In this document: positions 1-6,451 of the stretch, piece after piece | Layout of the letters: the number at the start of each line of letters is the position of its first letter | How positions within the stretch are numbered: position 1 is the stretch's first letter | Made by a program: the position numbers and the translations under genes | The notes under the pieces: model-generated | Databases searched by the model: none | Told to the model about the DNA's origin: nothing | The model's input: only the letters and a program-made list of their open reading frames with translations | DNA from: Brevibacillus sp. | GTDB lineage: Bacteria > Bacillota > Bacilli > Brevibacillales > Brevibacillaceae | Length of the DNA stretch: 7,224 bases | Assembly (NCBI GenBank): GCA_029240815.1 | Contig: JARDZO010000278.1 | Coordinates: forward strand, 1 to 7,224 | Direction of reading: 5' to 3'

Positions 1-1867
1 CATAGCCAACAGAGAAATGAACGCCGATGCCAGCGGCAAAACCAGGAACTCCGGCCAGGAGCAATGTCCACCAGAGCCAGCTTTCTCCTTTTCTGAACCC
101 CCAAAGGCTTAGGAGCAAGACGGCGATCCCGTCTGAGATGAGAGCTCCGCCGAATCCTGCCCGATCGTGGGCAATGAGGGGGATCAATCGCTCATTGTAA
201 GCCTGGAGGACTTCGGGCGCCGCACAAAGGAAAATCAGATCAGAAGGAACAAAAACACCTGTCACGCCGATGACCGAAATCATGATGCCAGCTGCCGTCA
301 GCCCGAAGCCGATGATGACGAACAAGAGCTGTCCCCACAGCGCCTGTCTCCAGTCCCGATCGTTCCGAAGCTGAGCAGGAAGAGTGGGAAGATGAATATG
401 GCCAGGGGCACGCAGCGCAAATAAAAAAGCAGGGAGCAGGAGGATTGCCAGAACTGCGTGTAAGTAATCAAAGTAACCATACCCTATAAACAAAAAGAAG
501 CTGAAGAATCCAGTTGATCCGGAAATGAGGAGGATTTTCCTAGCGGTATGATGTCCGTATCTGAGACCGTTTCGAGAAAGTTGGTAATAGATGACACCGA
601 TCGAGATCATCGTCCCTGCTAAGCTGATTCGGTCGTGTGACATAAAAGGAAGCAAGCGCTCATTGAGCACCATGAGTTCAGTAGCACTCATACCGAGGAA
701 CCGTTCGTCGTAGGGGAGGACGACGCTTGTTGCGGCTATGAACCAAGCTAAGGCTCCGCCGATCATCATTCCAAAGCCTAGAATCATCCCCCATATCCAC
801 GCAGGGAATAACAGCTTGTTCGAATGCTCAAGCTCAGGTCCTGGAGTGAGTGTGCCAGCTTCCTTGGATGTTTGCAAGATGGTTTCGTTGATTCGCTTAG
901 GCAGTCCTGGACCGGAGTAGACTAGGCCGCTGTGCAGCTGGACGAGGTCGGCACCAGCAGATAGCATGTGCAAGGCGTCTGCTGGTTCGTGAATCCCTCC
1001 AGAGCCAATTATGATCGACCCCGGCCACTGCTCTCGTACCCATTGGACAAATCGTCTGCTTTCCTCATGGGTAGGGGGTCCCGTTAACCAAGAAGATGAA
1101 ACATGCTCGTGAAGGATCTGATCATTGCGGATACCACCAGCCACAACGACACCTTCGTACCCTTCTTCCCAAGCAGGCTGAAAAAGCTCCATTGCCTCTT
1201 GCCTGCGGCAATCCGGAGAAAGGAGCAGGAAGAGGGGACGTTTCGTTGCAGCGCGTATCTCCCGTAGATGCAACCGCCAACCAGCTTGGCTCCATGGCGT
1301 TGATGAACACCACCGAGTATCGATCGAAAAAAAGGAACAGGAATCAGCGAGACCGTCCATGAGGTAGAGAAGCTCGTCGGTTGCTTCCCTCGTGGTAGCA
1401 TCAGGTCGATAAGCAAGTCTTGCCCCGAGAGGAACTCCGATTAGGTCCATTGAATGTAATTGTTTCAAGAGGCTGTGGACGCCTGGATTTGCCAACCCCT
1501 CTAAACCAGGATAGAAAATAGTTTGGTTTTGTTTATTTCTCTCCATCTCTTGGTGGGACGGTATGGGGTCGATGGTAACGGGGCCGAGTTCGATGTACCC
1601 CACTCCAAAGCGGGAGAGTGCCTCAAGGCCAGTCGCATGTGGATCCAGACCCGCACCTAATCCGACAGGGGTAGGAAAAGGAATGCCTGCTAAAGAACGG
1701 GTCAGTTCTCCAGGCGGTTTCATATGTCCCATCAACTCGATGATAAAGGGTCCTCCAGGGCATTTTGCAAGCGCGCCAATAGCTTTAAAGGTTATATCCC
1801 TGGCTCGTTCAGGAGACAGGAGAAAGAGAAGGGGACGGAAAAATGTTTGATACGACCAATCTGGCAC
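1..1867 (-). CDS. Divergent dihydroorotate dehydrogenase-like protein fused to a duplicated membrane domain (3' end outside window)
   Basis: One open frame of 622 codons reads without a stop from GTG at 1867 to the left edge, so the C-terminus is missing. Residues 5-35 resemble the membrane-associating N-terminal helices of class 2 (quinone) dihydroorotate dehydrogenase (RPLLFLLSPERA). Residues 61-330 follow its barrel: PVGLGAGLD (67-75), YIELGPVT (91-98), PLFLLLSPD (211-219), GSGGI (288-292) and LVQLHSGLVYSGP (308-320), the last two being the FMN-phosphate site. Key family residues are replaced: the Lys of AGLDK is Pro76, the Lys of the KIAPD strand is Leu215, the Asn of the TNTT strand is Gly244, and the NRMGFNN and NVSSPNT loops are not recognisable. 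Hydrophobic spans near 354-380, 411-430, 443-463, 466-486, 509-535, 568-590 and 597-615 predict a polytopic C-terminal membrane domain. The fold is clear, but true PyrD activity is doubtful. The downstream operon is not visible. Confidence 0.8.
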   Translation of the reverse strand, partial: MPDWSYQTFFRPLLFLLSPERARDITFKAIGALAKCPGGPFIIELMGHMKPPGELTRSLAGIPFPTPVGLGAGLDPHATGLEALSRFGVGYIELGPVTIDPIPSHQEMERNKQNQTIFYPGLEGLANPGVHSLLKQLHSMDLIGVPLGARLAYRPDATTREATDELLYLMDGLADSCSFFSIDTRWCSSTPWSQAGWRLHLREIRAATKRPLFLLLSPDCRRQEAMELFQPAWEEGYEGVVVAGGIRNDQILHEHVSSSWLTGPPTHEESRRFVQWVREQWPGSIIIGSGGIHEPADALHMLSAGADLVQLHSGLVYSGPGLPKRINETILQTSKEAGTLTPGPELEHSNKLLFPAWIWGMILGFGMMIGGALAWFIAATSVVLPYDERFLGMSATELMVLNERLLPFMSHDRISLAGTMISIGVIYYQLSRNGLRYGHHTARKILLISGSTGFFSFFLFIGYGYFDYLHAVLAILLLPAFLFALRAPGHIHLPTLPAQLRNDRDWRQALWGQLLFVIIGFGLTAAGIMISVIGVTGVFVPSDLIFLCAAPEVLQAYNERLIPLIAHDRAGFGGALISDGIAVLLLSLWGFRKGESWLWWTLLLAGVPGFAAGIGVHFSVGY

Positions 1868-1874
1868 GGAAACT

Positions 1875-1882
1875 TCACCCCT
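1875..1882 (-). promoter_or_regulatory. Ribosome binding site deciding the GTG start of the dihydroorotate dehydrogenase-like gene
   Basis: On the minus strand AGGGGTGA lies seven bases before GTG at 1867. No ATG occurs in this frame between the upstream in-frame TAA and that GTG, and starting there gives the usual short class 2 N-terminus. An ATG further upstream (about 1896) is in another frame that stops after about 35 codons. A TAAAAT hexamer about 35 bases upstream of the site could be a -10 box, but no convincing -35 accompanies it. Confidence 0.6.
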
Positions 1883-1940
1883 AACCGTGATTTCATGTCT
1901 ATTTTATCAAAAAGTTCGGACACTCCACTACGAAGCTGTG

Positions 1941-1980
1941 AATAAAAAAGCTGTTGCCATTTAAGGAGGCAACAGCTTTC
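1941..1980 (-). terminator. Intrinsic terminator of speA
   Basis: A perfect 12-bp stem (1947-1958 with 1968-1979) and a 9-base loop are followed on the minus strand by a T-rich tract ending TTTTTTATT. It begins about 25 bases beyond the speA stop codon and ends before the dihydroorotate dehydrogenase-like gene, so it should separate the two same-strand genes into different transcripts. The stem also has A's on its plus-strand left flank, but no plus-strand gene reads into it. Confidence 0.85.
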
Positions 1981-2005
1981 TCGCACGTTATTTGTTTCTC
2001 GATTC

Positions 2006-3478
2006 TTAGCCGGAAATCGCCGTTTGACGCTTCACGACCTTAATCGTTTTGAGCGTTTCATCTTCAGGCCCTTGTACAGGCAAACCGACTCGAATGTTTT
2101 CTTGAATGTAAGAAATATTTTCTTCAGTAATGACTTCGCCTGGCAGAAAAATCGGGATTCCTGGCGGGTAGACCATGATGAACTCCGTGATGACTCTTCC
2201 TGCTGCTTCGATGAGTGGAACCGTCTCCGTCTGTGCGTAGAAAGCATCGCGTGGAGTGGTGGAAAGCATAGGGATGTTCGGCAAAGAAATCGTCGGTTTT
2301 TCTTCAGCCTGTACGTGTGCAAACTCGACAGACAAGTCGCGCAGGGCGTTCACCAATACTTGAATGGTTTCATCTGTATCCCCTGCGGTGACAAAGCAGA
2401 GGATGTTGTACAAGTCGCTCATTTCCACTTCGATGTTGTACTTATCCCGTAGCCAGTTTTCCACTTCCCAGCCCGTAATACCCAAGTCACGTACATGAAT
2501 CAGCAGTTTGGTTGGGTCCATCGCAAAGGTAGCGGGCTTTCCGAGAATTTCCCGTCCTACGCAGTAGATGCGCGGAATATCATTAATCATGTTTCTAGCC
2601 TTGTCAGCCAACTTCATGGCCAGCTCGGTCATCAGATGTCCGTTCAGTGCCAGGTGTTGGCGCGCCATATCGAGCGATGCCAGAAAAATATAGGATGTAG
2701 AAGTCGTCGTCAGCATGCTCATGACGGTCTTCACGCGATCGACGTCGACCAGACCTTCGCGGACGTTCAGAATAGATGTTTGTGTCAGCGAGCCGCCAAG
2801 TTTGTGGACGCTGGTGGCAGCCATGTCGGCGCCAGCTTGCATCGCAGAAATAGGGAGCTCTTCATGAAAGTGAATATGAACGCCATGAGCTTCGTCCACC
2901 AATACAGGGATTTCATAATTATGCGCTGTCCGCACGATCTCGCGCAAATCACCAGCAATCCCGAAATAAGTCGGGTTGATCACGAGCAAGGCTGCTGCGT
3001 CCGGATGGGCTTCCAGTGCTTTTTGCACGGCTTTCACTGTAATCCCGTGAGAAATGCCTAGTCGCTCGTCCATCGATGGATGAATGAAGATCGGGAAGGC
3101 TCCTGCAAAAATAATCGCAGACATGACAGATTTATGCACGTTCCGCGGTACGATGATCTTGTCACCAGGGCTGCAGGTTGCCATGATCATGGCCATGATG
3201 GCACCGCTCGTCCCTTGCACGGAAAAAAATGTATGATCAGCGCCGAACGCCTCGGCTGCTAAATCCTGCGCTTCCTTGATCATGCCCTTTGGATGATGCA
3301 AGTCATCCAGTGGCGCAATGTTGATGAGGTCTATCGAGAGAGCATTCTCCCCGATGAACTCGCGAAATGCCGGATGCATGCCCATACCCTTTTTATGGCC
3401 CGGAATGTGAAATTGAATCGGGTTCCGGTTGGCGTGCTCCAACAACCCGCTGAACAAAGGAGTTTTCATTTGTCTCAC
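2006..3478 (-). CDS. speA: Arginine decarboxylase SpeA (PLP-dependent, Orn/Lys/Arg decarboxylase family)
   Basis: A 490-residue cytosolic enzyme expected to convert L-arginine to agmatine and CO2, the first step of the agmatine route to putrescine and spermidine. The sequence closely matches what I recall of B. subtilis SpeA in wording and length. It has an N-terminal FHIPGHKKG (23-31), a DLINIAPLDDLHHPKG segment (50-65), SVQGTSGAI (86-94) for cofactor phosphate contacts, and DEAHGVH (195-201) with the Asp that pairs with the pyridine nitrogen. SVHKLGGS (223-230) contains the Schiff-base Lys226. The C-terminal domain (about 390-490) includes YPPGIP (437-442), typical of the fold-I group lacking the long inducible-enzyme wing domain. 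The start is GTG at 3478 with GTGAGG eight bases upstream; ATG three codons later (3469) is possible but less well placed. A Lys or Orn decarboxylase cannot be excluded from sequence alone. It is flanked by its own promoter and terminator. Confidence 0.93.
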   Translation of the reverse strand: MRQMKTPLFSGLLEHANRNPIQFHIPGHKKGMGMHPAFREFIGENALSIDLINIAPLDDLHHPKGMIKEAQDLAAEAFGADHTFFSVQGTSGAIMAMIMATCSPGDKIIVPRNVHKSVMSAIIFAGAFPIFIHPSMDERLGISHGITVKAVQKALEAHPDAAALLVINPTYFGIAGDLREIVRTAHNYEIPVLVDEAHGVHIHFHEELPISAMQAGADMAATSVHKLGGSLTQTSILNVREGLVDVDRVKTVMSMLTTTSTSYIFLASLDMARQHLALNGHLMTELAMKLADKARNMINDIPRIYCVGREILGKPATFAMDPTKLLIHVRDLGITGWEVENWLRDKYNIEVEMSDLYNILCFVTAGDTDETIQVLVNALRDLSVEFAHVQAEEKPTISLPNIPMLSTTPRDAFYAQTETVPLIEAAGRVITEFIMVYPPGIPIFLPGEVITEENISYIQENIRVGLPVQGPEDETLKTIKVVKRQTAISG

Positions 3479-3533
3479 TACGATCGCCTCACTTTACAGA
3501 TAAAGAATTAAAGGGGTAAAAACAAACAAATTG

Positions 3534-3561
3534 AGTATAGCAAAATAGGGGGGGAAAGCAA
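3534..3561 (-). promoter_or_regulatory. Putative sigma-A promoter of speA with a C7 tract in its spacer
   Basis: On the minus strand TTGCTT (3561-3556) and TATACT (3539-3534) are separated by 16 bases, about 55 bases upstream of the speA start. The -10 matches consensus at five of six positions and the -35 at three to four. The spacer contains seven consecutive C's (G's at 3548-3554 on the plus strand). The placement is a pattern match, not evidence of transcription. Confidence 0.45.
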
Positions 3562-3642
3562 GCGAATTTTTATTCATATTCTTCGCGAACAGCAGGAGTT
3601 TGGGCCATAACTCGAGAAGTTTTTTTAAAATGGGGTGATGAG

Positions 3643-4605
3643 ATGAAAACAAGAGTAACAGAATTGCTACAGATCAACTATCCAGTCATTCAAGGTGGAT
3701 TGGCCTATTTAGCATACGCGGATCTGGCTGCAGCGGTGTCAAATGCAGGTGGATTGGGTCAAATTACAGCGATGTCGCTACCGTCGGCGGAAGCTTTGCG
3801 CGAAGAAATTCGCAAAGTACGTTTATTAACTGATCGACCGTTCGGCGTGAACTTTGCGATTGGTCAATACAATCAATCGTACGAGAGTTATGTTGAAGTG
3901 GCGATAGAAGAAGGCGTCAAAGTGATTTCGGTTACAGGTGGCAATCCTGAGCCGCTCATTCGAAAACTTGACGGACACGATATTAAAAAACTGGTGTTGG
4001 TAGCATCCGTACGACAAGCACAAAAGGCAGAGTCCATTGGAGCAGACGCAGTCATGGCGGTTGGCCAGGAGGGCGGCGGACATCTGGGTAGGGACGATAT
4101 CGGGACGTTCGTTTTGATACCTCGAGTCGTGGATTCTGTGAAAATACCTGTATTGGCCAGCGGAGGTATTGGCGATGGTCGAGGAATCCTCGCAGCGTTA
4201 GCACTGGGAGCTGATGGGGTAGAAATGGGTACACGCTTTATTGCAACTCAAGAGTGTGTTCATGCTCATTCCGCTTACAAGGAAGCTCTTCTCAAAGGAA
4301 CAGAGCATGATACAGCTGTGATCAAGAGAACACTGGGTGCACCCGCCCGCGTCGTTCGCACGCCTGGCTCCGATCAAATTTTGGCGATGGAAAAAGAAGG
4401 CGCGGGATACGAAGAATTAAAATCATGGATCAGTGGCCAAAACAACCGTGTATTTATTTATGAAGGAAACGAACAGCAAGGATTTGGCTGGGCAGGGCAA
4501 GTTATTGGCCTGATTCAGGATGTGCCCTTTGTACAGGAATTGTTTGATCGAATGTTTAAAGACATCGATGCTACGCTAGAACGCCTTCAAGGTTTCAAGG
4601 GGTGA
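3643..4605 (+). CDS. Nitronate monooxygenase-family flavoprotein (2-nitropropane dioxygenase / FabK-like)
   Basis: A 320-residue TIM-barrel FMN protein, probably cytosolic. The family oxidises alkyl nitronates such as propionate-3-nitronate; close relatives include FabK enoyl-ACP reductase. Visible signatures are YPVIQGGLAYLAYADLAAAVSNAGGLGQI (13-41) at the N-terminus, PFGVN (66-70), and GQEGGGHLG (141-149), whose His147 sits where the family's conserved histidine lies. ASGGIGDGR (172-180) and GTRFIATQE (196-204) form the FMN-phosphate site. Length matches bacterial members of 310-360 residues. ATG at 3643 follows GGGGTGATGAG, a good ribosome binding site. It is divergent from speA and convergent with yktB, so probably monocistronic. 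FabK is an alternative, since family-level motifs are shared; I see no fatty-acid genes nearby, which favours nitronate monooxygenase. The substrate is uncertain. Confidence 0.88.
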   Translation: MKTRVTELLQINYPVIQGGLAYLAYADLAAAVSNAGGLGQITAMSLPSAEALREEIRKVRLLTDRPFGVNFAIGQYNQSYESYVEVAIEEGVKVISVTGGNPEPLIRKLDGHDIKKLVLVASVRQAQKAESIGADAVMAVGQEGGGHLGRDDIGTFVLIPRVVDSVKIPVLASGGIGDGRGILAALALGADGVEMGTRFIATQECVHAHSAYKEALLKGTEHDTAVIKRTLGAPARVVRTPGSDQILAMEKEGAGYEELKSWISGQNNRVFIYEGNEQQGFGWAGQVIGLIQDVPFVQELFDRMFKDIDATLERLQGFKG

Positions 4606-4641
4606 CAGCTTCACTTGACTATAGTTCCCTTTGTCGGTCGT

Positions 4642-4700
4642 AAAAAACAAAAGAACAGGCACACGCTTTTCGAGTGAAAGCGGACCTGTTCTTTTGCATA
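4642..4700. terminator. Bidirectional nested-hairpin terminator between convergent genes
   Basis: A perfect 12-bp outer stem CAAAAGAACAGG (4648-4659) pairs with 4685-4696. An inner 6-bp stem CGCTTT/AAAGCG (4664-4669 with 4677-4682) lies inside it. The outer stem ends in TTTT on the plus side and in TTTTGTTTTTTA on the minus side. It lies about 40 bases after the nitronate monooxygenase stop and about 30 bases after the yktB stop, so it can serve both. The inner stem makes it longer than a simple terminator. Confidence 0.8.
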
Positions 4701-4728
4701 TATCTTAACAAATATATCGGGAGGCGGT

Positions 4729-5364
4729 TTATGCACCAGTACGACTGAGGTTGTAGAGCTTAGTCAAGACAGAAAAGGTCTGCTCCAAGCGTGAGAGCAA
4801 AGCATCTTTATCAATAAGTACGGGATCGTGACGATCAATGGTAATCCCGCAAAGCAGTTCCGCTTTTTTGACTTGTGCGAGCCTGTCCACCAGTTTTTGG
4901 ACACCTTCTTTTCCGAGTGCTTCCTGCGGTGTGCTTTCGGGTTGTGTATGATCGGGAGACCAACGGAATTCATCCGGGACCAATGCCAGAACGTCATCGA
5001 GATGTGCACCCAATGCATGACTGATCTCACCTTTTGCAGGAGCTTCGTATATCACTGCATACCAGACAAACAGATGCGTGCCCCACAGACCAATTTGAAA
5101 GTGCGGGTGTTTTTTATATCCACGTTTGTCGGGTGCCCAAGCAACCCAAGTATCAACTGGAGGATTAACTGTTCTTCGAGCGTGCTTCGCTACATGAAAA
5201 AACATCTCAGATCCAGTTGCGACGGAGAGGGTAGGGGCAAAATGCTGGCCGAGCGCCTCTAATTTAGGCCGGATGACACTCTTGATCGCTTCCATGCGCT
5301 GATCGAGGCCATCAATGTTAAAAACATCAAAATCTTCTTGCTGAAAACCTGTAAACGTAGACAT
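4729..5364 (-). CDS. yktB: DUF1054 / UPF0637 family protein YktB
   Basis: A 211-residue soluble protein of unknown biochemical function, matching B. subtilis YktB in length and in its conserved blocks. These are the N-terminal FTGFQQEDFDVFNIDGLDQR segment (4-23), KSVIRPKLEALG (28-39), HVAKHARRTVNPP (57-69), DTWVAWAPDKRGYKK (71-85) and HFQIGLWGTHLFVW (88-101). No signal peptide or membrane segment is visible; the C-terminal third is helical and charged. ATG at 5364 follows AGAGGTG eight bases upstream. In B. subtilis yktB lies close to speA, which supports the name and suggests retained local gene order here with a nitronate monooxygenase between. It is convergent with that gene and divergent from the 199-residue unknown gene. 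Confidence 0.9.
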   Translation of the reverse strand: MSTFTGFQQEDFDVFNIDGLDQRMEAIKSVIRPKLEALGQHFAPTLSVATGSEMFFHVAKHARRTVNPPVDTWVAWAPDKRGYKKHPHFQIGLWGTHLFVWYAVIYEAPAKGEISHALGAHLDDVLALVPDEFRWSPDHTQPESTPQEALGKEGVQKLVDRLAQVKKAELLCGITIDRHDPVLIDKDALLSRLEQTFSVLTKLYNLSRTGA

Positions 5365-5408
5365 TGGGCGAACACCTCTTTATCAAACATCATCTCGCGC
5401 GCCACTGA

Positions 5409-5435
5409 TAAGAAAAGGGCGAACGTCCCTGTCAA
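5409..5435 (-). promoter_or_regulatory. Possible promoter of yktB (consensus -35, poor -10)
   Basis: On the minus strand a perfect TTGACA (5435-5430) lies about 65 bases upstream of the yktB ATG. The best -10 downstream is TTATCA or TATCAG at 18-19 bases, a weak match. It is the only -35 consensus in the divergent region, but the weak -10 keeps confidence low. Confidence 0.3.
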
Positions 5436-5453
5436 GGGAGCTTGGAATCCTCC

Positions 5454-5536
5454 ATATGATATCATACCACGTAGGAAAAAAATACATGCCGGGATATGAA
5501 TAGCAAAACCGTCGCCTGAATAATATGATATACCAC
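5454..5536. repeat. Pair of direct repeats ATATGATAT(CAT)ACCAC in the divergent intergenic region
   Basis: ATATGATATCATACCAC (5454-5470) recurs 69 bases later as ATATGATATACCAC (5523-5536), lacking three internal bases. The first copy contains the perfect palindrome ATGATATCAT (5456-5465). Both copies lie between yktB and the 199-residue unknown gene, a position suited to operators or promoter elements. AT-rich words of this length can recur by chance, so function is unproven. Confidence 0.4.
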
Positions 5537-5592
5537 TCACTCCCTTACAGCGAAAGTGTTGTCTGAGTATTCTGTTAACGGGAGGGGCCTTG

Positions 5593-6192
5593 ATGAGTCT
5601 CGGCATTGAGTTGGAGTATTTCAATCTGGCTGTCTGGTTTGATCGCAAGACGTTACACGCGATGGTGCAGGCCCTGGTGGAAGCAGGGGTGGGCGTCACG
5701 TGGAAAGAATCTCCCGAGCAGTTTCACCTCCTCGTGAACACCACAGACGGAAAATCCGACTGGAAAATGCAGCGGCTGAATGGCTCTTACAAGCTGCAGT
5801 TGGCAGGCATTCCTGTTTCAGACTCACGGGTGGCACATGTTTTACACCACTTTGTAGAGAAAGCAAATGGGCATGCCATCATCAGAATTCAGTTGGAAGA
5901 CAGTATCCTGATGAAACACATCCAGTACGGTGAAGCCGTCAGAATAGTGGAAATAAAAGGAGCTGAGAAAAAAGTGATCTATGAAAAATTTTGCAATGTG
6001 ACGATGGATCAGGTGATTGCCGCGCTGAAACGACGTGACTCTGAAGAACGCATTCCTGTACTGCGCCTGGAGCTGGATTATGAACTTGCCACTTTGTACG
6101 ACGCGATGAAGGCAGAAGACAAAGGACAGGTGAAACAATCTAAGGAACGCTTGAAACAGCTCCGCAGGGAAATGCTGCTCTTGGAAGCGTAA
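5593..6192 (+). CDS. Unrecognised soluble 199-residue protein
   Basis: I do not recognise this family. ATG at 5593 is preferred over the in-frame TTG at 5590, because GGAGGGG (5581-5587) is spaced five bases from the ATG but only two from the TTG. There is no signal peptide or transmembrane segment. Residues 1-100 read as alternating strands and helices (YFNLAVWF 9-16, FHLLVN 44-49, YKLQLAGIPV 66-75, HAIIRIQLED 94-103). Residues 104-145 contain a valine-rich strand pair (EAVRIVEIKG 114-123). The last ~45 residues are a strongly charged helix, likely a coiled coil (DYELATLYDAMKAEDKGQ 162-179 onward, ending LRREMLLLEA). Single-gene unit: own ribosome binding site, and a terminator about 55 bases after the stop. 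Codon use looks like the neighbours, with no sign of recent transfer. That it is a real gene is well supported; function is open. Confidence 0.8.
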   Translation: MSLGIELEYFNLAVWFDRKTLHAMVQALVEAGVGVTWKESPEQFHLLVNTTDGKSDWKMQRLNGSYKLQLAGIPVSDSRVAHVLHHFVEKANGHAIIRIQLEDSILMKHIQYGEAVRIVEIKGAEKKVIYEKFCNVTMDQVIAALKRRDSEERIPVLRLELDYELATLYDAMKAEDKGQVKQSKERLKQLRREMLLLEA

Positions 6193-6243
6193 GGTAGACT
6201 GGAGGATAATCAACGAACGATGAGTTTGACACATAGGCATAGG

Positions 6244-6291
6244 GAATAAAAAAAGCGGCATCTCGCAAAACGAGGGTGTCGCTTTTTTTGG
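6244..6291 (+). terminator. Intrinsic terminator after the 199-residue unknown gene
   Basis: AAAAAAAGCG then a mismatched segment and CTCG (6248-6264) pairs across a short CAAAA loop with CGAG-GGTGTCGCTTTTTTT (from 6271). It ends in seven T's at 6283-6289. The A-tract on the left flank would give a T-run on the other strand too. It lies about 55 bases past the stop codon at 6192. Confidence 0.8.
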
Positions 6292-6302
6292 CTCTATTTT
6301 GC

Positions 6303-6337
6303 TCTCCCTCCGCCTTCCATGGGTCTTGGCAGGGAGA
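6303..6337. repeat. Inverted repeat without T-tract upstream of the DUF4446 gene
   Basis: TCTCCCT (6303-6309) pairs with AGGGAGA (6331-6337), extended inside by GCC/GGC (6312-6314 with 6328-6330) across a two-base bulge. It lies between the preceding terminator and the DUF4446 promoter, about 38 bases before its -35. The lack of a T-run argues against termination. It could be an operator or chance. Confidence 0.3.
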
Positions 6338-6374
6338 AACGTGTTAGCAATTCGTGAATTTCGGCAGACTATGT

Positions 6375-6403
6375 TTGAATGACTGGCGATCCGGCGTTAC
6401 AAT
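6375..6403 (+). promoter_or_regulatory. Strong sigma-A promoter of the DUF4446 gene
   Basis: TTGAAT (6375-6380) and TACAAT (6398-6403) are separated by exactly 17 bases, with four of six and five of six consensus matches. The predicted start is near 6410, giving a leader of about 42 bases that contains the AGAAAGGAAG ribosome binding site at 6432-6441. Confidence 0.7.
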
Positions 6404-6451
6404 AGAAAAGGATTTTGGCACCCTATGCACCAGAAAGGAAGAAAACGTTTC

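Noticed and set aside
1..1940. Numerous short frames on both strands that could suggest a decayed or non-coding region
   Set aside because: The minus strand carries one unbroken 622-codon frame with clear protein-family signatures. The short frames are shadows of it; it escapes a closed-frame listing only because it has no stop inside the window.
1962..1969. TAAGGAGG, a perfect-looking plus-strand ribosome binding site
   Set aside because: It lies in the loop and stem of the speA terminator, and no plus-strand gene follows.
1792..1986. 64-codon minus-strand frame overlapping the start of the dihydroorotate dehydrogenase-like gene
   Set aside because: It spans the speA terminator hairpin, has no ribosome binding site and shows no family resemblance.
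2024..3511. Several plus-strand frames opposite speA, the longest 188 codons
   Set aside because: They lie entirely antisense to a well-matched decarboxylase and have His/Cys/Arg-rich shadow composition.
5545..5573. CTTACA and TATTCT, 18 bases apart, as a promoter for the 199-residue unknown gene
   Set aside because: The transcription start would fall on the ribosome binding site itself and both hexamers are weak.
5259..5699. 146-codon minus-strand frame running from inside the unknown gene, across the divergent region and into the yktB N-terminus
   Set aside because: It overlaps two better-supported genes and has no good start site or recognisable motif.
6220..6249. Nine-codon frame beginning ATGAGTTTGACA after the unknown gene
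   Set aside because: The nearest GGAGG is about 15 bases away and the frame runs into the terminator, so it is likely chance.
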